Origin: Elephas maximus indicus
Lineage: Eukaryota > Chordata > Mammalia > Proboscidea > Elephantidae
Direction: 5' to 3'
NCBI RefSeq assembly: GCF_024166365.1
Contig: NC_064819.1
Location: forward strand, 165,234,793-165,298,792
DNA length: 64,000 nt
This document shows, piece after piece, positions 1-12,179 of the stretch; the first letter of the stretch is position 1; every line of letters begins with the position of its first letter. The notes below the pieces were generated by a model. The model did not search any database. It was given only the letters and a program-made list of their open reading frames with translations, and was not told the origin of the DNA. Made by a program: the position numbers and the translations under genes.

Positions 1-590
1 ACAATCAGACTCTTGGCCCAAAAGGAATTTTGCCTTTGCATCTAATTTCCCAGCACCCCACAGCCACAGCCTATCATTTGATATTAAATCTCAGTGCTTC
101 TTCTGCCCACCCTGCTTGTGGTGATCCTCTTTCAGCTCGGTGCACAGCCTGCATTACTATCCATTCTCCACACGTCTTCCTCAGACATCTTGTGTTGCAG
201 ACAGCTTTGCTACAGGGCAGACAACTGGCTGAGATCCAGGAGCATGTTGTGGGTGATTCTGCTTCACGTTTCATGTTAAGCGTGGCTGGTGGATGATGCT
301 GAGGGAACAGCTCAAGAAGCCAGATATGACGTCTAGAGGAGACTGGACACTAGCATACCAAAGAGTTTCCATTTGGTGTGGAACTGTGTGCCATATTGGT
401 GTCTTCCAGTCTTCTGTTTCACAAAGGGCTTAATGCTCATGTCCTTGACTCAATTATCTTTGTGAGGAAACTGAATTAATCCAGGCAGTAAAATTCATAC
501 TCCAATATTCTAAATAATATCTGTCTCATATTTGCATTTTAAGTCATAAAGTGCATATGCTTCCAACAAACCAAAAAATTCATTCAACTA
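1..590. other. No gene seen
   Basis: Unassigned sequence. Short open frames overlap on both strands without codon structure or homology I recognise. Confidence 0.6.
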
Positions 591-660
591 ATATTTATTG
601 AGCCTCTACTTTATGCTGAGACCTGTGCTAAGCATGAAGGACAGATTGGAGAGCAAGATA
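590..660 (+). repeat. L2-class or similar ancient repeat
   Basis: ATATTTATTGAGCCTCTACT then GACCTGTGCTAAGCATGAAG matches the widespread 'last until capacity' type of ancient repeat core (TTGAGC..CTACT..GTGC). Class is likely L2, not certain. Confidence 0.5.
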
Positions 661-899
661 ACCTATAGAGCTTACCACTCATTACTGGTTTGGGTCTGTA
701 TTTTTTTTTTCTCTTTTTGCCCTTTGGACCTGATTCCTGAACAATCTTAATTGTGTTATCAGTGGAAATTTTACAGTTTAGAGCACCTACCAGTATTATA
801 ATCTTATGTTGGCTGGAGATACATATAATATCATCTTTTTTCACGTCTAAGGGTGGTGCTATAATACTTAAATATAGCCTTGTAAAATATTCAAGCAAA

Positions 900-1310
900 A
901 AGAGTCATACAGGACAAAATATGTTAATTCCCAGTCCACTACCTCACCACCCCACCTGTAAATTACACACACATACACCCATACACACATGCACAGTTGC
1001 CTACTGTCTTCCTCAGAAATAATCTGTCAATAGTTTGGTGGGCATTTCATGCATATACAAACATGTATATTCATATTACAATTATACTTCATGTCTCTTC
1101 TTTCACATAAATGGATCATACACTACTATTGTCTCATGCATTTTTCACTTAAAACATGTCTTAGAGACCCTGCCAAGTCAATACGCGTAAATTTACCTCT
1201 TTCTTTACAACAGCTGCGTAGTATTCTTTGCTATGGACAGACCATATTGGCTTTAACCCAGGCGCCTATTGATGCATCATGGCACCATTTCTCAGCTTGA
1301 AGGAATAGCA
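900..1310 (-). mobile_element. Old L1 3' end, antisense
   Basis: ATAAATGGATCATACACTAC, ACAACAGCTGCGTAGTATTC, then TGGACAGACCATATTGGCT and CGCCTATTGATGCATCATGG match the antisense of an old L1 3' region. A CA-rich patch lies at about 965-995. Left boundary uncertain. Confidence 0.65.
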
Positions 1311-1946
1311 CTTTATTGCCTTTTTTTTTTTTTTTTTTCTATTTAAGGAATTTCTGCAGCAAAGCTACACCATACATATGATCTCCATTTTCAATATGCT
1401 ATTCCTTTTCATTTGTAGTGTTTGAAATGTATCAAAGCTCCTTAAGAGAATTCTGGGTCTAATTCTCTCTGGAGTCTTCTCTGAAGTATTCATTGCCTGG
1501 AGGCATAAGTTTCAAGTTATATATTTGGTGGCAACAATGACCTCACAGTCACTTCACACTTAGTATATTTTTTAAAACAATTAATTAGCTTGTAGTATTG
1601 CATGCCAAGAATCGAAATTTATTAACCGTATGTTGGGCAAAAAGATAAAGTGGTCTTATAAGTCTTTATCTAGATGGCTTGGAAAATGAGGTATCTTAAA
1701 AAAACTGGGGATAATAGTACAGTGCATTAGTCATTTGATTAAATTTTTAAAATCTGGCCCCAATAGGAACAAAGAATGGGTCAGGAAATGGGTCAGGTTT
1801 TGAATCTGTGTGCTTTGATTATACTCTTCACAGAAACCAAGACATATGATCTTTCCCCTCAAACAAAAAAAAATTTTTTTTTTTTTATAAAAATTAGATA
1901 TAAACAAATGTAGATGAAAAAATATATTTGTGGGTAGTGATGATGA

Positions 1947-3108
1947 ACATTATTAAGTGTTCTGGAATTCCCATTCTTCACAACGCTATCTATAATTTGT
2001 TATGATCCACAGAGTAGAATGCCTTTGCATAGTCAATAAAACACAGCTAAACATCTTTCTGGTATTCTCTGCTTTCAGCCATGATCCATCTGACATCAGC
2101 AATGATATCCCTTGCTCCACGTCCTCTTCTGAATCCGGCTTGAATTCCTGGCAGTTCCCCGTTGATGTACTGCAAAGGGATACTGCAGGGCTTAAAATAA
2201 AGTTGTGCATCAGGGTTGTATCCTTTCACCATACTTACTCAATCTGTATGCTGAGCAAATAATCCAAGAAACTGGACTATATAGAAAGAATGTGGCATCA
2301 GAATTGGTGGAAGACTTGTTAATGACCTGAAATATATAGATGATACAACCCTGCTTGCTGGAAGAGGACTTGAAGCACTTGCTGATAAAGATCAGGGGCT
2401 GCAGCTTTCAGTATGAATTACACCTCAACATAAAGAAACACACAAATCCTCACAACTGGACCAATAAGTAACATCATGATAAACGGAGAAAAGAATGCAT
2501 TGTCTAGGATTTCATTTTACTTGGATCCATGATCAACGCCCATGAAAACAGCAGTCAGGAAATCAAACAACTTATTGCATTGGGCAAATCTGCTCCAAAA
2601 GACCTCTTCAAAATATTTAAAAACAAAGATGTCACTCTGAGAACTAACGTGTCCCTGACCCAAGCCATGATATCTTCAATCACCTTATATGCATGTGAAA
2701 GCTTCACAATGAATAAGGAAGACTGAAAAAGAATTAATGCCTTCAAATTATGGTGTCGGTGAAGAATATTGAATACCATGGACTGCCAGAAGAATGAACA
2801 AGCCTGTCTTGGAAGAAATACAGCCAAAGTGCTCCTTGGAAGCAAGGGTGGTGAGACTTTGTCTCCTGTACTTTGGGCATGTTATCAGGAGGTACCAGTC
2901 CCTGGGGAGGACTTCATGTTTAATCAAGTAGAGGGTCAGTGAAAAAAAGGAAGACCCTCAATAAGACAGACTGACACAGTGGCTATAACAATGGGCTCAA
3001 ACATAGCAATGACTGTGAGGATGGCGCAGGACCGGGCAGTGTTTCATTCTGTTGTACACAGGTTCGCTATGAGTCGGAACTGACTTGGCAGCACCTAACA
3101 GCAACAAC
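1947..3108 (+). mobile_element. RTE-class LINE, 5'-inverted and truncated
   Basis: This is a fragment of an afrotherian RTE LINE (BovB-related clade). Positions 2183-3108 run in the sense direction through the reverse-transcriptase 3' part, with a degenerate YADD region near 2335-2350, to the 3' end with GGTTCGCTATGAGTCGGAAC and a CAACAA-type tail. Positions 1947-2182 run the opposite way and encode the stretch just upstream (ELPGIQAGFRRGRG, then DHNKL and GIPEHLI). The element is flanked by AGTGATGATGA (1936-1946) and AGTGATGGTGA (3109-3119), a near-perfect 11-bp target duplication. This is a single insertion with a 5' inversion and small junction loss. It has many stops and is not functional. 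Confidence 0.9.
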
Positions 3109-3119
3109 AGTGATGGTGA

Positions 3120-4076
3120 TCAAGAACAGCAATTTCATCCACACTGGCCATTACCAATTGACCTTTGTCCTCATCACAGATGATTAGTTGCTCAGAATAA
3201 CTATTCTTTGAGCATCTCTCTCATATTGTGAGCATCTTTTTCATATTGTGAGATTTCTAACAGTCTCATTAAGACAAAATATGTCAATACACACATAAGC
3301 ATCTTTGATGTTTCAAAGAATAGTATTACAAAGTATTTCAGAGAATAGAAGAATTTCTAAATTGAATGTTGTAATTTGGGTCATTTTGTGCTTATCTTTA
3401 AAAGACCACCTGATTCAAATTATTTTCTCCACGTCTCTATACATTTCACCAAGTTTTGCACAAAGCAGTAAGCTTAATTTCCAGTGCAGAGGACATAGGT
3501 TTTGCAGGGATTTTAGACTGAGAAAGAAGCCCTTGACCATCTTTGAGGCCCACGTGGAGATTGAGAGCTTTGGGCATGTTTGTCGCTGACTCAGGAGTAT
3601 CGTCTTTTCCTTAACCCTGTTCTGGTTAGCGAATAGACTAGCTTTGTCCTTTCTACTCCCACAGACCTAATTCAGGTGTTATCCCAGCACACTAAAGTCT
3701 GAGCAGAAATTGAAGGGGAGATCATTGACCAACAGTGGTAAATATTCAATTCATCCCCTTTGTTCCTGGGTTTAGCAGATGAAAGTATGAGTCAACCTGA
3801 GAAACAGCATTTTATATTTATTACCCCAACCTCTATCAGCACAGTGAGAAAATCACTCATTCACCCTCAGTGCCCTTTATCAGGAATGTTTGCCTTCTTC
3901 CACAGGCTAAATGCAAGTTCTCTTCCTGTCTCAAGCCTTCTCAAGCGATTCACAGTGCTGCTGCCACTACCACATCTGGTGACGTCTAGGGATCTGTTCA
4001 TTGCAAACAAATGAAAATATCCATATGTTGTGATGTCATTTTATGTGATAAAGTCTATTCAATGTCTTTTTGCAGA
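3120..4076. other. No gene seen
   Basis: Unique-looking DNA between an RTE copy and an AfroSINE. It holds only the short tandem duplication at 3213-3262. Confidence 0.6.
3213..3262. repeat. Short tandem duplication
   Basis: The unit TGAGCATCTCTCTCATATTG recurs as TGAGCATCTTTTTCATATTG, two diverged copies of about 22 bp in tandem. Confidence 0.8.
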
Positions 4077-4246
4077 GCCCTAATAGCGCAGTGGTTAAGA
4101 ACTCGGCTGTTAACCAAAAAGTCAGCAGTTTGAATCCACCAGCCGCTCCTTGGAAATCCTATGGGGCAGTTCTACTCCATCATACAGGGTTGCTATGAGT
4201 CACAATCGACTCAACAGCAATGGGTTTTTGTTGTTGTTGTTTTTTG
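4077..4246 (+). mobile_element. AfroSINE
   Basis: A complete tRNA-derived AfroSINE. The head AGAGCCCTAATAGCGCAGTGG contains the pol III A-box region, and the B-box-like GTTTGAATCC lies near 4129. The body is CTCCTTGGAAATCCTATGGGG and the 3' part is GCTATGAGTCACAATCGACT, ending in a G-T-rich tail. Degenerate direct repeats (ATGTCTTTT and ACGTCTTTG) lie on both sides. Confidence 0.95.
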
Positions 4247-4434
4247 TAACGTCTTTGTAAATTTCCTCTGCAAAGTATGGTTTTTCTTCAGCTTCTTTGA
4301 TTTCTCCCGATTTTCATTATAATAATATAAATTCACTATTACTCCTTTATTCTATTTCTCCTTATTTTAGACATGGCCTGGTTTTTAACCCAGAAAAGGT
4401 TATAAAGAGAATATCAAAATTAAATGACTAGCTA

Positions 4435-5165
4435 ACACTCACTAAAAAAAACAAAAACACACCCACTAGAATAGCTAAAATTTTAAAAAGACTGACCATG
4501 CTGAGTGTTGGCAAAGACACGGAACATTTGGAACACCCATGCATGGCTGTTGGGAATGTAAAATAATGCAACCACTTCAGAAAATAGTTTGGTAGGTTTA
4601 TATAAAATTAAATATAAACGTTTTATATGACCCAGAAATCACACTCCTGGATATTTTCCCAAGGGAAATGGAAATATGCACCCACACAAAAACTGTATGT
4701 GAATGTTTGGATCAGCTTTATTCATAATACTTCAGAACTACAATCACCCAAAGGCTCACCAGCGGTTGAGTGAATGAATAAACAAATTGTAACATATCCA
4801 TACAATAGAATCTTACTCAGTAATAAAAAGAAACAGATTATTGATACGACATGTGTGAATCTCAAAAATATTATGGTGAATGAAAAGAGGTAGATGCACA
4901 GAAAAATACATGCTGTATTATTCCATATACATGAAATTCTAGAAAAACTAGCAAACCTAATTTGCAGAAAAACAGATCTGTGGTTACATGGGGCCAGGAT
5001 GAGGGGTGAGGTTAACTGCTAACAGGTACAAGAAAATATTGGAGAGTAATGGAAATGTTTTATAGCTTGATTGTGGTGGTAATTACATGGATGCATACAA
5101 TTGTCAAAATTTATTCAATTGTACGTGATGCATTTTATTGAATATAAATTATAGTTCAATCTCTC
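4435..5165 (+). mobile_element. L1M-type LINE 3' end
   Basis: Shows the order typical of old L1 3' regions: ACTAGAATAGCTAAAATT, GCATGGCTGTTGGGAATGT, ACTTCAGAAAATAGTTTGG, GACCCAGAAATCACACTCC, TCCATACAATAGAATCTTAC, then an ATTGTACGTGATGCATTTTA-like terminus. Non-coding. Confidence 0.85.
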
Positions 5166-5850
5166 TCTTCAGGAAATATCCTATTCCTCTTTAAAGGGCC
5201 TTCACCTGATTAAGTCAGGCCCACTCAGAATAATCTCTCATTTGATTACAGGCAGTCCCCAGATTACAAATAAATTCCATTTCTAAATCTGTCTTTAAAC
5301 TGAATTTGTACATAAATCAGAACAGTTAGGTACAGTTATATCTAATGTTAGTCAAATGTTCGTCTTAGTATATAGTATATAATGTACGATGGCACTTTTT
5401 TTTGGTACCTTTCCAAGTATAAAATACATTAAATAAACACTTTCAGACACACTAAAACATCTTTAACATAACAATACAGTAATAATAATAATAACATTTT
5501 GATGTGTGTAGCAAAGTAGCGCTCATTTGTTGTTACAAACCATTGTATGTACCTCAAATTTTTAACATAATAAGCTTTATAAGGGTTGGTTCATAACCAC
5601 GGGTTGTATGTAAGTCAGACGTTCATAACCTGGGGAGTGCCTGTAATTCAGTCCACTGGTCTGGGACTTTACAAACTACAAAACTCCTTCACCTTTGCCA
5701 TATCATGTAACTTAATCATGGAAGTGATACCCCATCATATTCACAGATCCTGCTTACACTCAAGGATAGGGAATTATACAGGGCATGTAAGGATAGGGAG
5801 GGGGAATGGAAATTTGAGCACCATCTTAGAATTCTGCCTACCACAATAAT
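5166..5850 (+). mobile_element. Old mammalian repeat, probably an L1 3' end, interrupted by a MITE
   Basis: The left part (CTTTAAAGGGCCTTCACCTG to CTCATTTGATTA) and the right part (CCTTCACCTTTGCCATATCA, ATTCACAGATCCTGC, CACCATCTTAGAATTCTGCC, TACCACA) belong to a repeat common in mammals that I associate with old L1 3' ends. The MITE at 5249-5643 separates them. Family name uncertain. Confidence 0.6.
5249..5643. mobile_element. Tc1/mariner-type MITE with TA target duplication
   Basis: A 395-bp element whose ends are inverted repeats: CAGGCAGTCCCCAGATTACA on the left and GTTCATAACCTGGGGAGTGC then CTG on the right. It is flanked by TA at 5247-5248 and 5644-5645. It has no coding capacity. The interior is AT-rich with an (AATA)n run. 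It splits an older repeat at 5166-5850. Confidence 0.85.
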
Positions 5851-6639
5851 TGATATTTATTAGATTATTTATATTATTGCATTTTACGTATACATGACAG
5901 ATATTTTAAAAAAAAAAAAGATATTTATCTCAGTAAAAAGATCATCCATGTTTAGATGAAAGCTAACCTCATTTATGTTCACTACTCCATATGGGTCCGC
6001 TACAATCTAGAAGTATTTCCTGAAAGAAAAAAAAACAAGAAAGCAAACTAACAAGTAACAGGAAATATTGTCCTAACAAGGCTAACTAATCCGTAAGCAG
6101 AGAAGCCACTCACTTTCATATGTAAACATGAGCAGCCTCCAAAGAACTTAAAATTCCCTGCATTCAAGTGATATGTTTTTGAGTTAAGATGAGGATGACC
6201 AATACTAGCAGTAATTCCTTCAGTCCCCATTTCACATCTATGACAGACATTGCTAGTAGATCACTGCATTCTTCACACTTTGTCCAGACATAGCTTCAGA
6301 ATTCTTTTCAGCACAGCTTTTCGAGAGTCTATCATGATCAGCGGAAGTTCACACATGAGGTTAAACCTATTTACCATCCCTGGGTTAAAGCATTGTTTTC
6401 AAAAAGTGCCAATTAAAATCAAACAACCAATTTGAGTACCAGACATGGATAAGGTGCTCCAAATAGCTTGTGTTCTAGTTCAGAAAAAATAAAACTGTTC
6501 ATAATCCACTTGGTTCTTGTTTCATCCAAATTTTCATTTACTGAGTCTTTTGAAGAAAAATATATACAGTATTCCCTACCACTTAGATCACTAACTTCCC
6601 CGACAGAAAATTTGATGGAAAAAGTGACATTCCTTTCCT
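5851..6639. other. No gene seen
   Basis: AT-rich unassigned sequence with A-runs near 5909 and 6027. Confidence 0.6.
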
Positions 6640-8245
6640 AGCTCCTGAAATGGTTGAACGTTGACCAATTCTTTTTGGTACAGCAATTCTGTGTAGTCTC
6701 TCCATCTTCCCTTGAAATCTATCAAATCTATTCTAAATTCAATGGGCCAAGGTCATGCTTTGGCTTTCTTGGACTTGCTTTGATTTTCTTTAGCTTCAGC
6801 TTGAACTCGCAGATGAGCAATTGATGGTCTGTTCTGCAGTCAGCCCCTGGTTTCAACTTGCACTGGAAGAGCTTACTCATCTATGTCAAGAAATTTGGAA
6901 GACAGGCAACCTGGCCAACCGACTGGAAGAGATCCATATTTATGCCCATTCCAAAGAAAGGTGATCAAACAGAATGTGAAAATCATTGAACAATATCTTT
7001 AAAATCACATGTTACCAAAATTCTACTTGAAGAAAACTAAAAAATGGTCACAGCCACACATTGACAGGAAACTGCCAGAAGTACAAGATGGATTCAAAAG
7101 ACAATGTGGAATGAGGGATATCTTTGCTGATGTTAGATTGACCTCAGCTGAAAGCAGAGAATACAAGAAAGATGTTTACCTGTGTTTTATCAATGGTGCA
7201 AAGGCATTTAACTGTGTGGATCATGTAAAATTATGGATAACATTACAAAAAAATGGGAACTCTAGAACACTTAGTTGCGTTCATGTGGAACCTGTATATG
7301 GGTCAAGAGGCAGTTATTCAAACAGAACAAGGGAATATTGCATGGTTTAAAATTGGAAAATGTGTGTGTCAGGGTAGTATTATTGCACCTTACTTATTCA
7401 ATCTATATGCTGAATAAATAATCTAAGAAGTTGGCCTATATGGAGAAGAATAAGGCATCAGGATTGGAGGAAGACTCATTAACAATCTGAGATATGCAGA
7501 TGACACAGCCTTACTTGCCAAAAGTGAAAATGACTTGAAGCACTTCTGATAAAGGCAAAGAGTACAGCCTTCAGTATGGATTACATCTGAATATAAAAAG
7601 AAAACAAAAATCCTTAAAATTGAACCTATAAACAACATCATGATAAACAGTGAAGAAATTGAAGTTGTCAAGGATTTCATTCTTCTTGGGTCAGCAATCA
7701 ATGCCCACTGTCAAAAAATGAAAGAACGTTACTGCATTGGGCAAATCTGCTGCAAAAGACCTCTTTATTGTGTTACAAAGCAAAGATTTCACTTTGATGA
7801 CTAAGGTCAATTTTCAATTGCCTCATATGCCTGCAAAAACTGGGAAATGAAAAAGGAAGACTAAAGAAGAATTGATACATCCAAATTGTGGTGTTGGCAA
7901 AGAATACTGAATATATAACATGGACTGCCAGAAGAACAAACAAATCTCTCTTGGAAGAAGTACAGCCAGAATGCTCCTTGGAAGCAAGGATGGTGAGACT
8001 TGGTCTTGTTTATTTTGAACATGTCATCATGAGGGACAAATCACTGGAGAAAGACGTCATTCTTGGTAAAATAGAGGGTCAGAGAAAAAGAGGGAGACCC
8101 TTAATGAGATGGACTCACACAGTGGTTACAACAGTGGGCTCAAACACAGCAACAATTGTTAGTATAGCACAGGACTGGGAAATGTTTCGTTCTGTTATAC
8201 ACAAGGTTGCTATGAGTCAGAGCTGATTCCATAGCACTTAAAATT
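6640..8245 (+). mobile_element. RTE-class LINE, 5'-inverted, internally deleted
   Basis: Positions 6856-8245 read in the sense direction through the reverse transcriptase. WKTGNLANRLEEIH-type sequence (frame-broken WPTDWKRS) leads into LPEVQDGFKRQCG, CFINGAKAFNCVD and a degraded YADDTALLAKSEND, then the C-terminal DNA-binding segment EGQRKRGRPLMRWTHTV and the CTATGAGTCAGAGC tail. Positions 6640-6855 are inverted and match the linker between endonuclease and reverse transcriptase, with roughly 400 bp missing inside relative to the copy at 28584-31523. The boundaries are approximate and I could not assign a convincing target duplication. Frameshifts and stops make it dead. Confidence 0.85.
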
Positions 8246-8369
8246 TTTTTTAGCTACTACAATATTAACCCTTGAGCATATTGGAGATAGGCAACAAAAA
8301 GACAATTTACTAATTTCTTATCGCTTATATAGAAGTGTCATATGGTAGGGCACTTTCAAATTTCCAAAG

Positions 8370-8490
8370 TAAATTCATGAGTATGAACCCATTTAATTTT
8401 TAAAATAATGTTGCAATATGGTAATATTGTAATCTTCCCTTTAAGTTGGGAAAATCAAGGTGTTATAGGTGACTACATCACATGCCCAAA
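8370..8490 (-). repeat. MIR, weak
   Basis: ATGAACCCATTTAATTTTTA, a low-complexity middle and TCACATGCCCAAAATCATAA resemble an antisense MIR core. Strongly diverged. Confidence 0.4.
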
Positions 8491-8599
8491 ATCATAACAT
8501 GTTATCAGCAGATACAGAGCCAGAATCAGTTCCTTCTTGTTAAAACATTTATTGTCTCCCGAGGAAGGTGTGAGACAAGAAAGATTCAATCACTAGAAA

Positions 8600-9080
8600 G
8601 TGCTCTAACAGATTTATTCTGTCTGCAAATGACAGCCAACTCAAACTGGTTTAAACTAAAAACTACCTCACATAACAAGAAGTCCAGGCTTCAGTGTGGA
8701 TTATGGTCAGCTGTATTTTTTATCATTAAGACTCAAGTTCTTTCTAGTTATCTGCTCTGCTGTACTCAGAGACAGCTTTATTTTAAAATTGTTTTCCCTT
8801 CATGATCAAATGGTAGTCAGGGCTATGCCTTCATATAAACAAGAGAGAAAGGCTCTTCTCTATGTGTGGGATGTATCTTCGTCTGACTGGGCTTCTATGA
8901 TCATGTGCCCATCTCTGGACCAATAACAGTCACCAGGGAAATGCCATGTGCTAAATGGCTTAGTGTTCAGGCTCCATTCACTGGAACTTATAGATGGAGT
9001 CAGCTGCCCCAGGAAAACATCTTTGTGAGGGGAGAAAACCTGAACAAAACAAAGGTTCTGCTTAGGTATGAGGACGGGAA
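8600..9080 (+). repeat. Ancient interspersed repeat, family unresolved
   Basis: CAACTCAAACTGGTTTAAAC, AACAAGAAGTCCAGGCTTCA, GACTGGGCTTCTATGATCAT and GACCAATAACAGTCACCAGG recur in this order across mammalian genomes in a MER/LTR-type repeat I cannot name with certainty. Non-coding. Confidence 0.5.
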
Positions 9081-10387
9081 AACAGATGTCAGACTGGCAA
9101 CCAAAGCGGTCAGCTTCAGATGTAACTTCTGACCACAACCAAACACAACCTCCTTCCCCTAAGTTTATAGGCCGTTATTCAGCCTCCCGCACCACTACTC
9201 CACCAACACCACACTCTGTCCCTGGGCTTGGCACGAGGGATTCTTAAGAAGACCTTCTCTAAGGGTCCTGTTCTCCCCCAATTCTTCTGTTGAAAGATCA
9301 CTTTTGAAACTAAACCACAGACTAGATTGTAGAATGAGTCCCTGGGGGATGGGTGTGGTTTCCCCCTGCAATAACTCAGGACCCTTCAATTCTCTTCAAT
9401 GGGCTACAAGTCTCTAACGGGAAAGGTACGATGCTGGCCAGTCTCAGGACAGGTGCCGCAGGTACCCTCACCTGTATCACCACAGGGGAAATTGAGAAGT
9501 CAGAAAGTAGTATGAGAGATGGGATGGGAAATAAGAAGTAGAGGTGCACCCAAGAAAATTCACCGCTGATGTTACTGAGGAACGTCTCCTGTGGAAGCAT
9601 GCCTGGTCTGTAGAAAACAATCCATCAGATACATTAAAACACCCCATGGTTGCAGATGTTTTTCCCAAAATTCCAGAATATTGCATACCATTCATGTTAT
9701 GGTTTCCATAATAGCATGAAATTCACTTTTCAAAAGTTAAATAAACTTATTTTAAGAAAACTTTACACATTTTAGAGAAAATTTTTATGTATTTATTTAA
9801 ACAAATTATATAGATTGAAAAATCATGACTAGTTGTCACAAACAGAAGACATCCATAAAAATAAATACAATTAAAAAATGTTTAATGTCATTAGATTCTA
9901 GCTAGATACCATGACCTGTCAAAGCTCTGAACCTAAGGCCCAATTTTTCTTTTAATAACAAGGGTAATCAGCAAGGTTAGAGACACCTTAAAGGTATGTG
10001 AGCACTAAACTAAAATTTCAAATCAGAAGAATTGGAAAGGGAGGAGTTTTCTCATAACGTGATTCAGTTTTATTTAATGCCATTTTGGGTCATAATTAAA
10101 CATCATCTCTCATACCACCAGTGGTAAGATTCCCATACCTTGGGAAATAGCGGTTTCAGGTATAACGCGGCCAAACGAAACTCTGTCTAAAGGAACACAG
10201 AGGGGGATGCGGTCCTACTATGCTTGGATTTTATGTGCTGCATCTTATTCACTCCACATAAGCAACATAACAGCACTAATAAAGTAACCTGCCTTGGGTT
10301 ACACAATTACGCACACACATGCACACACACACACACGGGCTCTGGGACTCCAGCAGCATTTAAACCCTGTTCCATGCTCTCTTGCCT
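9081..10387. other. No gene seen
   Basis: Unassigned sequence. Apart from the CA tract at 10308 nothing is recognised. Open frames near 9195-9695 overlap on both strands and look accidental. Confidence 0.55.
10308..10336. repeat. CA microsatellite
   Basis: Interrupted CACACA array with ATG breaks, about 29 bp. Confidence 0.9.
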
Positions 10388-10520
10388 TGGAACAGTGGAT
10401 GTCAACCTTAGCTGCCCACTGGAAACACTGGAGAAGATTTTGAAGCTATTGAGATGGGACCTGTATATCTCCAGGTGGTTCTTATGATTCTGATGTACAG
10501 TGAAGGTTGAGAGCTGCTGC
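10388..10520. mobile_element. hAT-Charlie MITE (MER3/MER58-like)
   Basis: GTCAACCTTAGCTGCCCACT on the left is mirrored by CAGTGAAGGTTGAGAGCTGC on the right, with CCAGGTGGTTCTTATGATTC between. This is the inverted-repeat layout of small hAT-Charlie elements. Boundaries approximate. Confidence 0.65.
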
Positions 10521-10625
10521 TGCTGCCTTTGTAGAAGTATAGGGGTCAATGGGAAGGAAACAAGTTCTGTGGTCAAACGAACATAGTACAGATCCTGGAT
10601 GCCATACTTAAAAATGACCTTAAAT

Positions 10626-10779
10626 CAGTGATTCTCAAAGAGCAGTGTTTTGGCGTGCCCTAGGAACATGTTAGAAATGCACGTTCTCTGGCTCCACCCC
10701 AGACCTACTGAATGAGAAACTCTGCATTTTAACAAGCCCTCCAGGTGATTCTCATGGGCTGAAGTTTGAGAACACCTGT
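10626..10779 (-). mobile_element. hAT-Charlie MITE (MER5-like)
   Basis: The left end CAGTGATTCTCAAAGAGCAG and right end GAAGTTTGAGAACACCTG frame TGGCTCCACCCCAGACCTAC and CCTCCAGGTGATTCTCATGG. This matches MER5-type non-autonomous hAT elements. Confidence 0.85.
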
Positions 10780-10799
10780 CTTAGGCAGATTGTTTTTCT

Positions 10800-10935
10800 G
10801 CATTTCAGTTTACTAATTTATAAAATGTTGATAACACCCACTTTGTTGCGTTACTGTTTGAGCGCTGCAAGATAGCCTGAAAGGACTAAACACAGTTCCT
10901 GGAATATAAAAGATGCATAGTAAATGTTTTTCATT
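10800..10935 (+). repeat. MIR, 3' part
   Basis: GCATTTCAGTTTACTAATTT, AAAATGTTGATAACACCCAC, GGACTAAACACAGTTCCTGG and TGCATAGTAAATGTTT follow MIR order. Confidence 0.75.
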
Positions 10936-11567
10936 CAGATAGTAATAGCTTTGATAGTATAATCCAAATAATATGGGTGGCTCTGGAGCCTGACCTCTGT
11001 TGTGTTGACATTTTTTTTTTTGGTAAATATTTTCATTTAATTTCTTCAAAAAATGCGTGGGACAGGTAGGGTTGGGGAGGGAGAGTACTGCACAATAAAA
11101 CATCTTAAAAGTCCTCTCACTCTGTTTTTACCATTCCTCATAGCCTCTACACAGAACGTCTCCTGTTTCCCCAAAAGCTTCTCTGATTCATTCCCAACCT
11201 CTACCCACGCACCCTTCCTGAAACAGTCCATCTCCTTTCATTCCTCTCCATCACTCTTTCCAGTGGAAGCATGATTTAGCCCTTTTCTGCTTCTAGTTGG
11301 AAAAGGGATTTCAATTTAAAGGAACCAACACATGTTTAAAACGTGTTGATATATTCTGCGTTACTGAGAGGAGCAACATGCTGATATTTGAATACATTGA
11401 GATGATGGAGCCTTTCATACTATCCAAGTAACGACAAGATATGTTTCCAAAACTTAAGCACAAGTTTCCAAAAACAGGGGCATGGTTTTTCCAAAATCCA
11501 ATTTTCCCTCTTTTACCATTTTTCCTAAATCTGGCCTTGAATATGTGTCTAATAATAATTATAATTT

Positions 11568-11690
11568 ATGATTTCCAAAGCATTTTTACATAGAATAACT
11601 GATTTGAGCCTTACAATCATCCTACAGGGCTGCAAAACTAGGTATAATTACCATATTTTACTTAAGAGGCACATCTTTGCTCTTACAGAG
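11568..11690 (-). repeat. MIR
   Basis: AGCATTTTTACATAGAATAA, GAGCCTTACAATCATCCTAC, AGGTATAATTACCATATTTT match antisense MIR. Confidence 0.65.
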
Positions 11691-11856
11691 GGGTGAGCCT
11701 GATAAACAGTATCATAGACTCCTCTCCAAATTATAGCCCACGTGTATTGAAAGTGTATATGTGCCAGGAACAAGCAACTAAGTGATTACATTCAAGAATA
11801 TACAGTAGTAATACATACATGTTTACTATATAATATCTAATAATAATAATAATAAA

Positions 11857-12178
11857 AACAGTCACTATCAAATCGACTCCAACTCGTGGAGACCCTGTGT
11901 ACATCAGAGTAGAACAATGCTCTCTAGTGTTTTCAGTGGCTGAATTTTTGGAAGTAGATTGCCAGGCCTCTCTTTTGAGGCACCGCAGTGGTTAAGTGTC
12001 CAGCTGCTAACCGAAAGGTCAGCAGTTAAAATCCACCAGCTGTTCCTTGGAAACCCAATGGGGAAATTCTATTTGGCACTGATGGGTTAGGTTTGTTTTG
12101 ATCTGGGTGGATTTGAACCCCCATCCTTTTGGTAGGCAGCCAAGCACATTAACGATTTCAACCACCCAGGGTCTGGCA
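11857..12178 (-). mobile_element. AfroSINE, interrupted by another AfroSINE
   Basis: A long-type antisense AfroSINE. Its 3' half lies at 11857-11975 (CAAATCGACTCCAACTCGTGG to TAGATTGCCAGGCC) and its tRNA-like head at 12102-12178 (TTTGAACCCCCATCC to ACCCAGGGTC). The gap is filled by a sense AfroSINE. Confidence 0.88.
11976..12101 (+). mobile_element. AfroSINE nested in an antisense AfroSINE
   Basis: The sense copy begins with GAGGCACCGCAGTGGTTAAG, contains CTGCTAACCGAAAGGTCAGC and ends with GATGGGTTAGGTTTGTTTTG. It splits the antisense AfroSINE at 11857-12178, so it is the younger of the two. Confidence 0.88.
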
Positions 12179-12179
12179 A

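Noticed and set aside
7888..8226. 112-codon plus-strand open frame as an independent gene
   Set aside because: It encodes the C-terminal part of the RTE LINE at 6640-8245 (EGQRKRGRPLMRW).
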